Shown piece after piece: positions 16,097 through 24,818 of a DNA stretch of 64,000 nucleotides. Below the pieces are notes generated by a model. That model had not been told where the DNA came from. It did no database searches and saw only the letters and a program-made list of their open reading frames with translations. How positions within the stretch are numbered: the first letter of the stretch is position 1; each line of letters begins with the position of its first letter. Made by a program: the position numbers and the translations under genes. This DNA is from Plastoroseomonas arctica (GTDB lineage: Bacteria > Pseudomonadota > Alphaproteobacteria > Acetobacterales > Acetobacteraceae), in the NCBI RefSeq assembly GCF_018128965.1, contig NZ_JAAEDH010000025.1:1-64000 (forward strand), given 5' to 3'.

Positions 16097-19000
16097 ATCC
16101 CGAGCGCCGGGCGCGCCGCGGCGAGCGTGTCCTGCAGCAGGCGCGGCAGCTTCGCCGCGATCGCCGCCGTCGCCTCCGGGTTTCCGCTGCGCGCGGCCTC
16201 CTCCAGCGCCTGCGCCGCTTCCGCGAGCAGCCGCGCGCCGATCATCCGCGCCGACCCCTTCAGTCGATGCGCGATCTCCGCCTGGCGCGCCGGCGTCAGC
16301 TCCGGCAGCGAGGCGATGTCGTTCGCCGCCTGCTGCGCGAAACCGTCGAGGATGCCGCGCAGGCGTTCGCGCTGTTGCCCGAACAGGCCGCGCAGCGCGT
16401 CCGGGTCGAACAGGGCACCGCCGCCCTCCGCCCCCTTCACAGCATCGGGGTGGAAGCGCCGCAGCACGCGCGAGAGACCCTCGATCGACACCGGCTTGGC
16501 GAGAAACCCATCCATCCCCGCCGCATAGCAGCGCTCCGCCTCGCCCTTCAGGGCATTGGCCGTCACCGCGATCAGCGTCGTGCGCGGCAGCGACAGGCGC
16601 TGTTCCTCGGCGCGGATCGAGCGCGCCAGCTCGAACCCATCCATCACCGGCATGTGGATATCGAGCAGCACCGTGTCGAAGCGTTCCTTTCGCCACAGTG
16701 CGAGCGCCTTCTGGCCATCGGAGGCCGCCATCGCCTGGACGCCGAGCAGCTCCAGCTGCGCGGTGATCACCTCGAGGTTGGTGGGGTGGTCGTCGACCAC
16801 CAGCAGATGGCCCGGGCCGGACGCCGTCTCGCTCATCAGCTCGGCTTCGCGCCCCGGTGCCGCGAGCAGCGATGCCTGGACCGGCTTGAGGCGCAGGGTC
16901 ACCGTGAAGCAGCTGCCCCGGCCTGGCGTGCTCTGCAGCGTCACCTCGCCCTGCATCAGCTCGGCGAGCCGACGCACGATGGACAGCCCGAGCCCGGTGC
17001 CGCCGAACCGCCGTGTGGTCGAGCTGTCCGCCTGGGTGAAGGGCTGGAACAGCCGCTCGATGGTCTCGGCATCCATGCCCACGCCGCTATCCTCGACCGC
17101 GATCGCGACCAGTGCGGTCGGCCCTTCCTCGCGGATCTCGGCGGTGATGCGGACGAAGCCGCGCTCGGTGAATTTCAGCGCATTGCCGACCAGGTTGAAC
17201 AGGATCTGGCGCACGCGGGTGGGATCGCCTTCGAAGATGTTGGCCGCGCCGTCCGGAATCGTCGCGAACAGCGCGAGGTTGCGCCGGCTGGCCTCGGGCG
17301 TGAGCGTCTCCACCGTGCCCTCGATGATGCCGCGCAGGCTGAACGGCACGGCTTCGAACTCCAGCCGCCCGGCCTCGATCTTCGAGAAGTCGAGCACGTC
17401 GTCGATGATGCGCAGCAGCGAATGGGCGCTCTCGCGCATCACCGTGACGCTGCGCGCCTGGTCGGGGCGCAGGTCGGACCGGCTCAGCACCTCGAGCATG
17501 CCCAGCACGCCATTCATTGGTGTGCGGATCTCATGGCTCATCGAGGCGAGGAAGGAGGCCTTGGCGCGGCCGGCCGCCTCGGCCGCATCGCGTTCCTCGC
17601 GCAGCGCCGCCTCGGTGCGCTTGAGCTCGGTGATGTCGCGCTGGATCAGCAGGCGGCGGTCGGCGGGCAGGCGCACCGTGCGGTGCTCGATCCAGCGCCC
17701 GTTTGTGCGCTGGCGCTGGTAGGGCGCATCGTCGGCCTGCTGCAGGCGCTCCATGTAGAGGTCGAGATCGCCCTCGATGGTCGGGCAGACGCGCGGCACC
17801 TCGCCGCTCTCGAGCATGTGGCGATGGTAGCCGTCGCGGATATTGGCGTGGTCGTCGAACAGCGCCCTCGGCAGGCCGTTCATCTCCCACATGGCGCGGT
17901 TGTGGATGATCCAGTCGCCATTGTACTCGACCAGCGCGACGCCGTCGCCGAGCGTATCCAGCACCGAGCGCAGCGTGGTTCCCGCGGCTTCCGCGCGGGC
18001 CTGGGCGCGCACCGCATCCTCCTCTCGCGCCTTCAGCGGCGAGATGTCGCGCGCATGGCCGATGACGCGGCCGCCGGAGATCGGGCGATAGGTGAATTCC
18101 ACCCAGGCGCCGTGCGGCATGCGGCGGCTGTAGCGCAGCGGCTGGCCGCCATAGATCGTCGCGACGCGGTCGCCCACCGTCGTGTCCTCGTCGCGCGCAA
18201 AGCCGAAATCGCCGCGGCGGTAGAGCCAGCGCAGCCCGGCCTCGAGCGAGCTGTTCGCCGTGAACAGGTGGTCCGGCATGCCCAGCAGGTCGCGGTAGCG
18301 GTCGTTCGACAGGACGACATCGCCATCGGCGTCGAACAGCACCACCATCGCGTCCATGCTTTCCAGCACCTCTCGCAATAGCCCCCGTTCGGATTCGAGC
18401 TCCGCCTCGCGCCGCTTCAGCTCGCTGATATCGCGGTAGAAGGCGAGCAGCCCGCCATCGGGCAGCGGGATCATGTTGAACTCAATCCAGAAGCCGCCCG
18501 CGGTCAGGCGAACGTAGCGATTGCCGCCCGGCTTGCGCATGTAGCCCACGCGCTCACTCACCAGGGCTTCGAGTGCGACGGGATCATCGGGCACTGGGCC
18601 GAAATCGCCGCGCATGGCCTGGAAGCGGACGATGTCGGCACCGCTTGCGCCGGGATGGGCGATCTCGGGCGAGAACCTGCCGAACTCCATCAGCCGGCGG
18701 TTCGAGGTGCGCCAGCGGAACTCGCTGTCGAACAGCATCACCCCGTCGGGCAGGTTCTCGATGATGGTGGCGAGCACCTCGCGCTCATCGGCCAGCTGGC
18801 GCTCGGTCTGCCGGGCCTTGGTGGCATCGCGGCAGATCGCGAGGCGCCCGATGCCCGGCGCCGGCATGACGACCATCTCGAAAGTCCGGCCATCCGCGCT
18901 CTGCCACTGGCAGGTCCGGCGGTCATCGGCGGCGAAGGCTTCGAGGATGCTCGCCGCCGCCGCATCGTCGAGGAAGCCGGCCTGCCGCATGGCGTCGACC

Positions 19001-19212
19001 TGGTCACGCAGCGGCGTGCCGGGTGCGGTGAGTGCGGGTTCGAGGCTGAACATGCGGTCGAGGCTGGGGTTGGAGAGGACGCGGCGGAGCTGCTCGTCAT
19101 ACACAGCGACGCCGGCGACCAGCCCATCCAGCAGCGCCGGCAGCAGGGCCGCCGCCAGCACCGGCGAGAAGGCGCGATCGGAAGGGTCGAGGATGGCGGC
19201 GGGATGCGACAT
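16093..19212 (-). CDS. Soluble hybrid histidine kinase with four PAS domains, receiver and HPt
   Basis: A 1039-residue kinase with no membrane span. Four PAS_7-like sensor repeats lie at about 28-135, 145-265, 280-395 and 412-530. HisKA carries phospho-His560 in 'MSHEIRTPMNG'. The ATPase domain (about 655-775) has 'NLVGNALKF', 'DSGVGMD' and 'FGGTGLGLSIVRRL'. The receiver (about 802-920) has Asp851 in 'LLDIHMPVMDG', and the HPt (about 945-1035) has His982 in 'AHRLKGSARM'. All phosphorelay residues are present, so it should relay His-Asp-His to a separate regulator, probably the adjacent convergent OmpR-type protein. The ligand of the PAS domains is unknown. Confidence 0.93.
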   Translation of the reverse strand: MSHPAAILDPSDRAFSPVLAAALLPALLDGLVAGVAVYDEQLRRVLSNPSLDRMFSLEPALTAPGTPLRDQVDAMRQAGFLDDAAAASILEAFAADDRRTCQWQSADGRTFEMVVMPAPGIGRLAICRDATKARQTERQLADEREVLATIIENLPDGVMLFDSEFRWRTSNRRLMEFGRFSPEIAHPGASGADIVRFQAMRGDFGPVPDDPVALEALVSERVGYMRKPGGNRYVRLTAGGFWIEFNMIPLPDGGLLAFYRDISELKRREAELESERGLLREVLESMDAMVVLFDADGDVVLSNDRYRDLLGMPDHLFTANSSLEAGLRWLYRRGDFGFARDEDTTVGDRVATIYGGQPLRYSRRMPHGAWVEFTYRPISGGRVIGHARDISPLKAREEDAVRAQARAEAAGTTLRSVLDTLGDGVALVEYNGDWIIHNRAMWEMNGLPRALFDDHANIRDGYHRHMLESGEVPRVCPTIEGDLDLYMERLQQADDAPYQRQRTNGRWIEHRTVRLPADRRLLIQRDITELKRTEAALREERDAAEAAGRAKASFLASMSHEIRTPMNGVLGMLEVLSRSDLRPDQARSVTVMRESAHSLLRIIDDVLDFSKIEAGRLEFEAVPFSLRGIIEGTVETLTPEASRRNLALFATIPDGAANIFEGDPTRVRQILFNLVGNALKFTERGFVRITAEIREEGPTALVAIAVEDSGVGMDAETIERLFQPFTQADSSTTRRFGGTGLGLSIVRRLAELMQGEVTLQSTPGRGSCFTVTLRLKPVQASLLAAPGREAELMSETASGPGHLLVVDDHPTNLEVITAQLELLGVQAMAASDGQKALALWRKERFDTVLLDIHMPVMDGFELARSIRAEEQRLSLPRTTLIAVTANALKGEAERCYAAGMDGFLAKPVSIEGLSRVLRRFHPDAVKGAEGGGALFDPDALRGLFGQQRERLRGILDGFAQQAANDIASLPELTPARQAEIAHRLKGSARMIGARLLAEAAQALEEAARSGNPEATAAIAAKLPRLLQDTLAAARPALGI

Positions 19213-19282
19213 GGCGCGGACGCTACCCCGCGGCGCCTCCGCCCGTCTGTCGCGTCTGTCGCGCGCGAGGCGCCGGTGCGGC

Positions 19283-19510
19283 CTAGGAGCTGGCCTGCTG
19301 CGCGCCCGGCGCTTGCCGCTGGGCGTTCGACGGTGCGCCGCAGCCGGCGCCGCCTTGCATCATCCGTGCGAGCTGCGCCTCGGCGTCCTCCTTCGTGGCG
19401 TGCCAGGGGCCGACCGCGTGGCCCTTGCCCTTCGCATCGATCGCGACGAGCTCGAACCCCCATTGCATGGGCGAGCGATACGACTGCCTGATCGCGTAGG
19501 TAACGGGCAT
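19283..19510 (-). CDS. Conserved small protein, function unknown
   Basis: A 75-residue protein without a signal peptide. A compact N-terminal half, 'QWGFELVAIDAKGKGHAVGP' then WHATKEDAEAQLARMM, looks like a small alpha/beta unit; the tail is Gln/Ala/Gly-rich and probably disordered. The ATG at 19510 is preceded by GACAGGAGGAG on the minus strand, an excellent ribosome binding site that decides the start. I do not recognise the family with certainty. Confidence 0.6.
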   Translation of the reverse strand: MPVTYAIRQSYRSPMQWGFELVAIDAKGKGHAVGPWHATKEDAEAQLARMMQGGAGCGAPSNAQRQAPGAQQASS

Positions 19511-19595
19511 CACGACCGAACTCCTCCTGTCCCAGCGCCGTTCATGGTGTGGCAGCGCTTCGTGGCGATCCGACGGCGGCGGCGTGTCGTGCCGC

Positions 19596-19769
19596 TCAGC
19601 CTTCGCGGCCGGCAACGGCCGGGGCCTGGCTGGCCTGGGTCTGGATGATCGTGATCGAGTTCGGGTTCTGCAGGCTGCCATTGTCGGTGCGGATGCCGGC
19701 CCGGGCGGGCGAAGCGGCGACGACCAGGCCGATGGCAAGGGCGGCGAAGGCGAGGGCGATGGGGCGCAT
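19596..19769 (-). CDS. Small exported protein, function unknown
   Basis: A 57-residue protein with a clear signal peptide: 'MRPIALAFAALAIGLVVAAS' followed by PARA, giving a predicted cleavage after ARA. The mature peptide is about 33 residues, rich in Asn, Gln, Ile and Thr. An AAAGGACACC ribosome binding site precedes the ATG. It lies 85 bases upstream of another small gene on the same strand. The function is unknown. Confidence 0.55.
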   Translation of the reverse strand: MRPIALAFAALAIGLVVAASPARAGIRTDNGSLQNPNSITIIQTQASQAPAVAGREG

Positions 19770-19890
19770 GGTCGGTGTCCTTTTCGGGCCGCAAGCGACG
19801 CGTGCTTGCTGATGGACGCTTTATGGCCCCCCGTCGGTCGCGGGATGATCGCGCCGCGTCGCCCGAATTGTCGCGTCTGCCGCGCCGGGC

Positions 19891-20841
19891 CTACTCCTCG
19901 ATGCTCACCCCGGTGAGGCCGACCATCTCGGTCCAGCGCGCCAGTTCTTCGCGCTGGAAGGCCGCGAATTCCGCCGGGCCCATCGTGGCGAGGGTGAAGC
20001 CGGCGCCTTCCAGCCGCAATGCGGTCGCGGGGTCTCGCAGCGCCGCCAGCGCGGCCTCGGCGAAGCGGGCGATGGCGGCGGGCGGCGTGTTGCGCGGCGC
20101 GAACAGCCCGAACCAGGCATCCACCGCCATGTAGGGCACGCCCGCCTCGGCGGCGGTGGGGATGTCGGGGAAACCCGGCAGGCGCGCAGGGGCGCCGATT
20201 TCCAGCGCGCGGAGGCGACCCTCACGGACGAGGCCGGCGACCGGAGGCCATGTGGCGACGTAGAAATCCACCACGCCGGCGACGATGTCCGTCGTGGCCG
20301 GCGCGGCGCCGCGATAGGGCACATGCACCGCGTCCAGCCCGGCGCGGCGGACGAAGCTCTCCGCGATCACGTGGCTCGCCGAGCCGGCCGAGGAGGAGGC
20401 GTAGGATAGCCGCCCGCCCGCCGCGATGAGGCCCGCGATGTCGCGCGCGCGATGGTTCGCCGCGACGACCAGGGCGTGGTGCACGGTGGCGACGCGCGCG
20501 ACGGGGACGAAGCTGTCGATCACGTGGTAGGGCAGCCGCGCCATCATCGCCTGGTTGCTGGCATGGGTCTGGTTGTGGCCGAGCACGAAGCTCAGCCCGT
20601 CGGGCGCGGCACGGGCCACGGCCTCGGCACCGACCACGCCGCCGCCGCCGGCCCGATTTTCCACAACCACGGGTTGCCCCAGCGACGCCTGCCCCCGTTC
20701 GGCGATGCTGCGGGCGAGCAGGTCGGTCGGGCCGCCCGGCGGCGCCGGCACAATGATGCGGATCGGCCGCGCATCCTGAGCCACGGCGTCCATGGCCGGC
20801 ATCGCCAGGGCCGCCGCCATCATCATCCTGCGCGTGGTCAT
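19891..20841 (-). CDS. Bug/TctC-family periplasmic receptor 1
   Basis: A 316-residue secreted binding protein with a signal peptide ending near 'AVAQDARPI'. Family marks are 'RIIVPAPPGGPTDLLAR' after the signal, 'PVVVENRAGGGGVVGAEAVA', 'GRLSYASSSAGSASHVIAE' and 'DAVHVPYRGAAPATTDIVAG'. Such receptors bind carboxylates or related small molecules and usually feed a TctAB permease, but no tctA or tctB gene is in the window. The ATG at 20841 was preferred over 20901 because it puts Arg residues directly before the hydrophobic core. It stands alone, divergent from a small ORF. Confidence 0.9.
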   Translation of the reverse strand: MTTRRMMMAAALAMPAMDAVAQDARPIRIIVPAPPGGPTDLLARSIAERGQASLGQPVVVENRAGGGGVVGAEAVARAAPDGLSFVLGHNQTHASNQAMMARLPYHVIDSFVPVARVATVHHALVVAANHRARDIAGLIAAGGRLSYASSSAGSASHVIAESFVRRAGLDAVHVPYRGAAPATTDIVAGVVDFYVATWPPVAGLVREGRLRALEIGAPARLPGFPDIPTAAEAGVPYMAVDAWFGLFAPRNTPPAAIARFAEAALAALRDPATALRLEGAGFTLATMGPAEFAAFQREELARWTEMVGLTGVSIEE

Positions 20842-20963
20842 CTCTGTCTCAGCCCTTTCGGAGATGTCTCGTCTCTGGGACACGGATTCGTGAGAAAACA
20901 CAACTTTTGATTGTATTTTGCGACATTACGCGGCTTTATTACGCCTGTTGCGGAGCATGTTCC
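20842..20963. promoter_or_regulatory. AT-rich divergent promoter region
   Basis: Bases 20890-20945 are conspicuously AT-rich for this genome, including runs such as ACAACTTTTGATTGTATTTT. The stretch lies between divergent starts of the Bug receptor and a small ORF and most likely holds the promoters of both. Exact boxes are not assigned. Confidence 0.45.
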
Positions 20964-21137
20964 ATGGCCGAACCACTGCCGCCAGCCCCCGAAGACCCTG
21001 CGCCGGAGCCCGGCACCGCGCGTGCGCTCTGGCCGACCTTCATGCGGCGTACGCTGCCGGTCGAGGATGTGGAGGAGGCGGCGCCGGAGCCGCGCCGCCC
21101 GGACGGCGAGGAACCTGAGACGAAGCTGAACGTCTAG
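20964..21137 (+). CDS. Small acidic Pro/Glu-rich protein, unknown
   Basis: A 57-residue protein, mostly Pro, Glu and Ala, with a central 'ALWPTFMRRTLPVEDVEE' segment. It has no signal peptide or known motif and is probably largely disordered. It begins downstream of an AT-rich promoter-like stretch and its stop overlaps the stop of the convergent ABC-F gene by four bases. The promoter-like context is the main support; it could also be a spurious frame. Confidence 0.45.
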   Translation: MAEPLPPAPEDPAPEPGTARALWPTFMRRTLPVEDVEEAAPEPRRPDGEEPETKLNV

Positions 21138-22999
21138 GCCGCCGCGGCACCTTCCAGTTTCTCCGACAACTCCAGCCATTCCGCTTCCAGGATGGTCGTC
21201 TGGTGCGCGATCGCCGCGCGCCGCGTATTCGCCCAGGCGATGTCCTTCGGCTTGAACCGCGCATAGGTCGCGGCGTCGCCGAGCTTGGCTTCCAGCAGCG
21301 AAAGCTCCTTGGCGTATTTCGCCATCGCGACCTCGACTTCCTTGATCCGGCCCTTGAGGACTGCCTGGGCAGCGCGGTCCTCGGCGGCGCGCTTCTTCTG
21401 GCCGGCCGGTGCCGCGCCGTCGTCGCGCCCGCCGCGGGCACGCTGGGCGAGCAGCACGCGGTAATCGTCGAGGTCGCCCTCGAAGGGCACCACGGTGCCG
21501 TCGGCGACCAGCCACAGGCGCTCCGCGATCAGCTCCACCAGATGCGGGTCGTGGGTGATGAGCAGCACCGCGCCGGAATAGTCCGACAGCGCCTTCACCA
21601 GCGCCTCGCGCGCGTCGATGTCGAGGTGGTTGGTCGGTTCGTCGAGGATCAGCAACTGCGGCGCATCGCGCGTGGCGAGTGCTAGCAGCAACCGCCCCTT
21701 CTCGCCGCCCGAGCACGCGCCCACCCGGTTGGTCGCGCGATCCGCATCCAGCCCGAAGCGGGCGAGCTGGGCGCGGCACTGTGTCTCGGTCGCCTTGGGC
21801 AAGGCCGCCTGCATGTGGCTCAGCGGCGTGCCGGAGAGGTCCAGCGCCTCCGCCTGGTGCTGTGCGAAATAGCCCACGCGCAGCCGGGTGGAGCGCGCAA
21901 CCTCGCCGGCCATGGGCGCCAACCTGCCAGCCAAGAGCTTGGCCAGCGTGGACTTGCCGTTGCCATTCGCGCCCAGCAGCGCGATCCGGTCATCGGGGTC
22001 GATGCGCAGATTCATCTTCGACAGGATGGGCTTCTCGCCATAGCCGGCGGCCGCGTTGTTGAGCTGCAGGATCGGCGGCGGCAGCGCCTCGGGCTCGGGG
22101 AAGGCGAAGCGCGTGACCGTGTCCTCCACCACCGCCTCGATGGGGGGAAGCTTTTCCAGCGCCTTCAACCGGCTCTGCGCCTGGCGTGCCTTGGACGCCT
22201 TGGCGCGGAAGCGATCCACGAAGCCCTGGATGCGGTCGCGCTCGGCGGTGAGCTTCGCGTTGGTGGACAGCGTCTGCGCGAAGCGCTCCGCGCGCACGCG
22301 CACGAACCGCTCGAACCCGCCCGTGTAGAGCGTGATCTTGCGCTGATCGAGATGCGCGATGGAATCCACGGCGCGATCCAGCAGCCCGCGATCATGTGAG
22401 ACCAGGATCACTGCGCCGGAAAACTTCGCGATCCATCCCTCAAGCCACAGCGCGGCTTCCAGATCCAGATGGTTCGTCGGCTCGTCGAGCAGCAGCAGGT
22501 CGGGCTCGAGGAACAGAGCCTGCGCCAAGGCGACACGCATCCGCCACCCGCCCGAGAAGTCGCTGATCTTGCGCGCCTGCGCCGCCGCATCGAAGCCCAG
22601 CCCCGCCAGCACAATCGCAGCACGCGCCGGCGCGGAATCCGCACGAATGGCGATCAGCCGGTCATGAATTTCCCCTAAGCGCGCGCCCTCCGCCGTCTCG
22701 CTCTCCGCCAGCAGCGAGGCGCGCTCGGTATCCGCCGAAAGCACAACCGTCAAAATACTGTCCGGCCCTGCCGCCGCCTCCTGCGCCACATGCCCCATGC
22801 GCGCGCGGGCGGAGAACTGGATATCCCCCCCATCCACCTGCAGCTCGCCGGTGATCGCCTTGAGCAGCGTGGACTTCCCCGCGCCGTTCTTGCCCACCAG
22901 GCCCACCTTGTGCCCGGCATCGATCTGCAGCGAGGCCCCGTCCAGCAGGGCCCGCCCGGCAACGCGTATGGTGAGGTCTCGAAGCGCCAAAATCGTCAT
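21134..22999 (-). CDS. ABC-F family ATPase (YheS/Uup-like)
   Basis: A 621-residue soluble protein with two ABC domains and no membrane part. Walker A motifs are 'GLVGKNGAGKSTLL' (about 33-46) and 'ALLGANGNGKSTLAKLL'; both Walker B segments end in 'LLDEPTNHLDLEA' or 'ILDEPTNHLDIDA'. A charged linker between the domains (about 235-300) and a C-terminal coiled coil (about 545-615) fit the Uup/YheS groups. ABC-F proteins act on the ribosome, some relieving stalled translation or antibiotic blockage. Another ABC-F protein is encoded at 58543-60165. Confidence 0.92.
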   Translation of the reverse strand: MTILALRDLTIRVAGRALLDGASLQIDAGHKVGLVGKNGAGKSTLLKAITGELQVDGGDIQFSARARMGHVAQEAAAGPDSILTVVLSADTERASLLAESETAEGARLGEIHDRLIAIRADSAPARAAIVLAGLGFDAAAQARKISDFSGGWRMRVALAQALFLEPDLLLLDEPTNHLDLEAALWLEGWIAKFSGAVILVSHDRGLLDRAVDSIAHLDQRKITLYTGGFERFVRVRAERFAQTLSTNAKLTAERDRIQGFVDRFRAKASKARQAQSRLKALEKLPPIEAVVEDTVTRFAFPEPEALPPPILQLNNAAAGYGEKPILSKMNLRIDPDDRIALLGANGNGKSTLAKLLAGRLAPMAGEVARSTRLRVGYFAQHQAEALDLSGTPLSHMQAALPKATETQCRAQLARFGLDADRATNRVGACSGGEKGRLLLALATRDAPQLLILDEPTNHLDIDAREALVKALSDYSGAVLLITHDPHLVELIAERLWLVADGTVVPFEGDLDDYRVLLAQRARGGRDDGAAPAGQKKRAAEDRAAQAVLKGRIKEVEVAMAKYAKELSLLEAKLGDAATYARFKPKDIAWANTRRAAIAHQTTILEAEWLELSEKLEGAAAA

Positions 23000-23037
23000 G
23001 CGCGGCTTCTACCAGCGCAGGACGCACAAAACACCCC

Positions 23038-23919
23038 TCAAGCCGCGCGCAGCACCCGCCCGGCCACGGCATCCAGCTTCCCGACCAGCGCCGGGTCGCG
23101 CTGCTCCGGCGCCGTGATGATCGCGTATTCCAACGCCCGGTCGCACCCCGCCGGGCACGGCAGCCGCGGCCCAGCCAGACCCGGGACCACCGCCTTCACC
23201 AGATCGCGCGCCTTGTCCGCATTGGCGAACAGCACCTTCACCACCTGGTCCACCGTCACCGCCTCATGGTCCGGATGCCAGCAATCGAAATCCGTCACCA
23301 TGGCCACCGAGGCGTAACAAAGCTCCGCCTCGCGGGCCAGTTTCGCCTCGGGCATATTGGTCATCCCGATCACCGAGCACCCCCAGGAGCGGTACAGCTC
23401 GCTCTCCGCCTTGGTGGAGAACTGCGGCCCTTCCATCACCAGATACGTCCCGCCCCGCGTCACCGGCAGCCCAATCTCCCGCGCCGAAACCTCCAAGGCA
23501 TCGCCCAAGCGCGGACACGTCGGATGCGCCACCGACACATGCGCCACGCACCCCGTCCCGAAAAACGACTTCTCCCGCGCAAACGTCCGATCAATGAACT
23601 GGTCCACGATCACGAAATGCCCCGGCGGCAGATCCTCGCGCAGCGACCCCACCGCGCTCAACGAGATCACATCCGTGACACCGCTCCGCTTCAGCGCATC
23701 GATATTCGCCCGATAATTCAACCCCGAAGGCGGCGTCGGATGCCCCCGGCCATGCCGCGGCAAGAACACGCATTGCACGCCCGCCAGGCGCCCAAACAAC
23801 AGCGCATCCGAGGGCTCGCCCCAAGGCGTCTCGACGCGCCGCCACTCGCGCCCCTCCAGACCCACGATGTCATAAAGGCCGGAGCCGCCGATCAGACCGA
23901 TTACCGTGTCTTGCTGCAT
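23038..23919 (-). CDS. mtnP: S-methyl-5'-thioadenosine phosphorylase
   Basis: A 293-residue phosphorylase that splits 5'-methylthioadenosine into adenine and methylthioribose-1-phosphate, starting methionine salvage. 'IGLIGGSGLYDIVGLEG' opens the protein. 'FLPRHGRGHPTPPSGLNYRA' holds the phosphate-binding residues, and 'TYLVMEGPQFSTKAESELYR' and 'VIGMTNMPEAKLAREAELCY' are family signatures with the base-binding Asp in 'MVTDFDCW'. Length is typical. No other methionine salvage gene is adjacent. Confidence 0.95.
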   Translation of the reverse strand: MQQDTVIGLIGGSGLYDIVGLEGREWRRVETPWGEPSDALLFGRLAGVQCVFLPRHGRGHPTPPSGLNYRANIDALKRSGVTDVISLSAVGSLREDLPPGHFVIVDQFIDRTFAREKSFFGTGCVAHVSVAHPTCPRLGDALEVSAREIGLPVTRGGTYLVMEGPQFSTKAESELYRSWGCSVIGMTNMPEAKLAREAELCYASVAMVTDFDCWHPDHEAVTVDQVVKVLFANADKARDLVKAVVPGLAGPRLPCPAGCDRALEYAIITAPEQRDPALVGKLDAVAGRVLRAA

Positions 23920-23998
23920 GGCCCCAACCTACCGCCCCACGCTTGACGAGACCACCCCGCCGCGCGCCTTCTCCGCCGCGACGATCGAGGACCCAACT

Positions 23999-24118
23999 AT
24001 GCGCCTGCTGCTGCTGCTCACACTCATCACACTCGCCGCCTGCGAGACCAACCGAAGCTCGCCACTCGGGCCCAGAGGAACGGCGCTGCCGCCGCCGGAT
24101 GCGATCACCGGAAGGTAA
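23999..24118 (+). CDS. 39-residue lipoprotein, unknown
   Basis: The peptide begins 'MRLLLLLTLITLAACETNRS', a lipoprotein signal with lipobox LAAC at 16-19. The mature part is only about 21 residues. The stop codon is followed within three bases by a T-tract hairpin element that would end the transcript. The start is the ATG before the hydrophobic stretch. Confidence 0.6.
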   Translation: MRLLLLLTLITLAACETNRSSPLGPRGTALPPPDAITGR

Positions 24119-24120
24119 GA

Positions 24121-24156
24121 CTGGGGAATTTCCCCAGACCCCAATCTTTTATTTTT
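24121..24156 (+). terminator. Hairpin/T-tract repeat, copy R1
   Basis: Stem CTGGGGAA/TTCCCCAG (24121-24128/24130-24137) is followed by ACCCCAATC and then TTTTATTTTT. It directly follows the lipoprotein gene. It is one of seven copies of the same element in the window. Confidence 0.85.
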
Positions 24157-24187
24157 GCAACTTGGGCAGTCACCACGAAACACCACA

Positions 24188-24814
24188 ATGGCATCGACCT
24201 GGATCAATAGTCTCTTCGTGGATCACGCGGCGCTGCGCATCGGCTGGCGCAACTGGGCCGTCGTCGAACCCAACCGGCTGTACCGCTCCAACCACCCGCT
24301 GCCCTGGCAGCTCCGCACGGCCGCGCGGCGGCACGGCATCAAAACCGTCATCAATCTCCGCGGCCACCGCGAAGCCTGCGGCTCCGACACCCTCGCCCGC
24401 GACGAAGCCGCCCGCCTCGGACTCACCCAGATCGACGCCCCCTTCGAGAGCCGCGGCGCACCCCACAAGGACCGAATCCTGAGGCTGGTGGACACCCTCA
24501 AGCGCGTCGAGGAACCCATCCTCATCCACTGCAAATCCGGGGCCGACCGGACCGGCTTGGTCGCCGGCATCTGGCTCCTCCTGCAAGGCCGCCCCGTCGA
24601 ACAGGCCACCGCCCAGCTCACCCTCCGCCACGGCCACATCCGCCAAGGCAAGACCGGCATCCTCGACGCCTTCTTCGCCAGCTACGCGGCGGCGGCCCCA
24701 AAACCCTTCCTCGACTGGCTGCGCGAGGATTACGACGAAGCCGCCCTCCACGCGTCCTTCCAAAGCCAGCCCTGGGCCGACCGCCTGCTCGACAGCGTCC
24801 TCCGCCGCGAATAG
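24188..24814 (+). CDS. DSP-like tyrosine phosphatase-family protein
   Basis: A 208-residue soluble protein. The P-loop C-x5-R is intact in 'ILIHCKSGADRTGLVAGIW' (about 115-133), and the general-acid region probably falls in 'IDAPFESRGAPHKDR'. The N-terminal 'RLYRSNHPLPWQL' resembles the beginning of bacterial dual-specificity phosphatases that act on inositol or lipid phosphates. Substrate unknown. It lies between a hairpin terminator and a convergent MsbA-like exporter gene, with only four bases between stops. Confidence 0.82.
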   Translation: MASTWINSLFVDHAALRIGWRNWAVVEPNRLYRSNHPLPWQLRTAARRHGIKTVINLRGHREACGSDTLARDEAARLGLTQIDAPFESRGAPHKDRILRLVDTLKRVEEPILIHCKSGADRTGLVAGIWLLLQGRPVEQATAQLTLRHGHIRQGKTGILDAFFASYAAAAPKPFLDWLREDYDEAALHASFQSQPWADRLLDSVLRRE

Positions 24815-24818
24815 CCCC

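Noticed and set aside
15931-18381. 816-codon plus-strand open frame opposite the hybrid kinase
   Set aside because: The minus strand codes the complete kinase with all phosphorelay motifs; the plus frame has none.
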